NCBI GenBank assembly: GCA_047921395.1 | Contig: JBLRWH010000055.1 | Span: 1 to 17,578 of the forward strand | Direction: 5' to 3' | Length of the DNA stretch: 17,578 nt | Source of the DNA: XN24 sp047921395 | GTDB taxonomy: Bacteria > Pseudomonadota > Gammaproteobacteria > Steroidobacterales > XN24 | Part shown: positions 17,510 to 17,578 of the stretch, in pieces | How positions within the stretch are numbered: position 1 is the first letter of the stretch | Layout: the number at the start of each line of letters is the position of its first letter | Notes under the pieces: model-generated | What the model saw: only the letters and a program-made list of their open reading frames with translations | Told to the model about the DNA's origin: nothing | The model's database searches: none | Translations under genes and position numbers: made by a program

Positions 17510-17530
17510 TTCATTATTTGGTTTAAATGC

Positions 17531-17578
17531 TCAGGTGCCGTCGGTGAGACGCACGTTATCGAAGAACACGATCCGGTC
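17531..17578 (-). CDS. C-terminal end of a probable carbohydrate-binding or glycosidase protein (partial)
   Basis: Fifteen codons and a TGA stop are visible on the minus strand, reading DRIVFFDNVRLTDGT up to the window edge. A final strand of the type VFFDNVRL is common at the end of jelly-roll carbohydrate-binding modules (for example CBM4/CBM16-like) and related beta-sandwich domains attached to glycoside hydrolases; this is a resemblance over few residues, not an identification. The stop lies 34 bp before ATG 17496 of the glycosidase-barrel gene (16 bp before ATG 17514), so the two are very likely in one operon whose promoter is outside the window. Confidence 0.55.
   Translation of the reverse strand, partial: DRIVFFDNVRLTDGT

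Overview
This high-GC window (no rRNA, tRNA, IS element or CRISPR array seen) looks like chromosomal DNA of a Gram-negative proteobacterium, most likely a gammaproteobacterium living on algal or other beta-1,3-glucans. The evidence is a complete Entner-Doudoroff operon, an outer-membrane beta-barrel protein ending in Phe, a lipoprotein and a LacI-controlled glucan-degradation locus. Species cannot be named from the sequence alone.

Layout. (1) Positions 1-5652, + strand: a tightly coupled operon zwf-pgl-edd-glk-eda. Genes overlap by 1-4 bp or are separated by 1-8 bp. It runs from glucose phosphorylation (glk) and glucose-6-P oxidation (zwf, pgl) to KDPG formation and cleavage (edd, eda). (2) 5654-6973, - strand: a secreted malectin/CBM57-like plus GH16 endo-beta-1,3-glucanase, tail to tail with eda with one base between. 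(3) About 7091-7132: a compact divergent promoter region centred on a perfect 14-bp palindrome (7105-7118). The palindrome covers the -35 boxes of both outward promoters. (4) 7224-13575, + strand: an operon of a 1158-aa GH94-superfamily (GH149/GH161-type) beta-1,3-glucan phosphorylase candidate, two cytoplasmic GH17 enzymes and a LacI-family repressor. (5) 13606-17578, - strand: the tail of a probable carbohydrate-binding protein, a 1046-aa protein joining a clan GH-A glycosidase domain to a C-terminal outer-membrane beta-barrel, and a small lipoprotein.

How it works together (inference). The GH16 enzyme would cut beta-1,3-glucan outside or in the periplasm. The glycosidase-barrel fusion plus its lipoprotein would process and/or admit oligosaccharides at the outer membrane. 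In the cytoplasm the GH17 enzymes and the phosphorylase would turn them into glucose and glucose-1-phosphate, and glk plus the Entner-Doudoroff enzymes would carry the carbon on to pyruvate and glyceraldehyde-3-P. The LacI repressor probably acts at the palindrome and so on both the GH16 gene and its own operon. No inner-membrane transporter, TonB receptor or phosphoglucomutase lies in the window.

The least conventional element is the glycosidase-to-beta-barrel fusion with its companion lipoprotein, a candidate undescribed type of outer-membrane glucan-processing channel.
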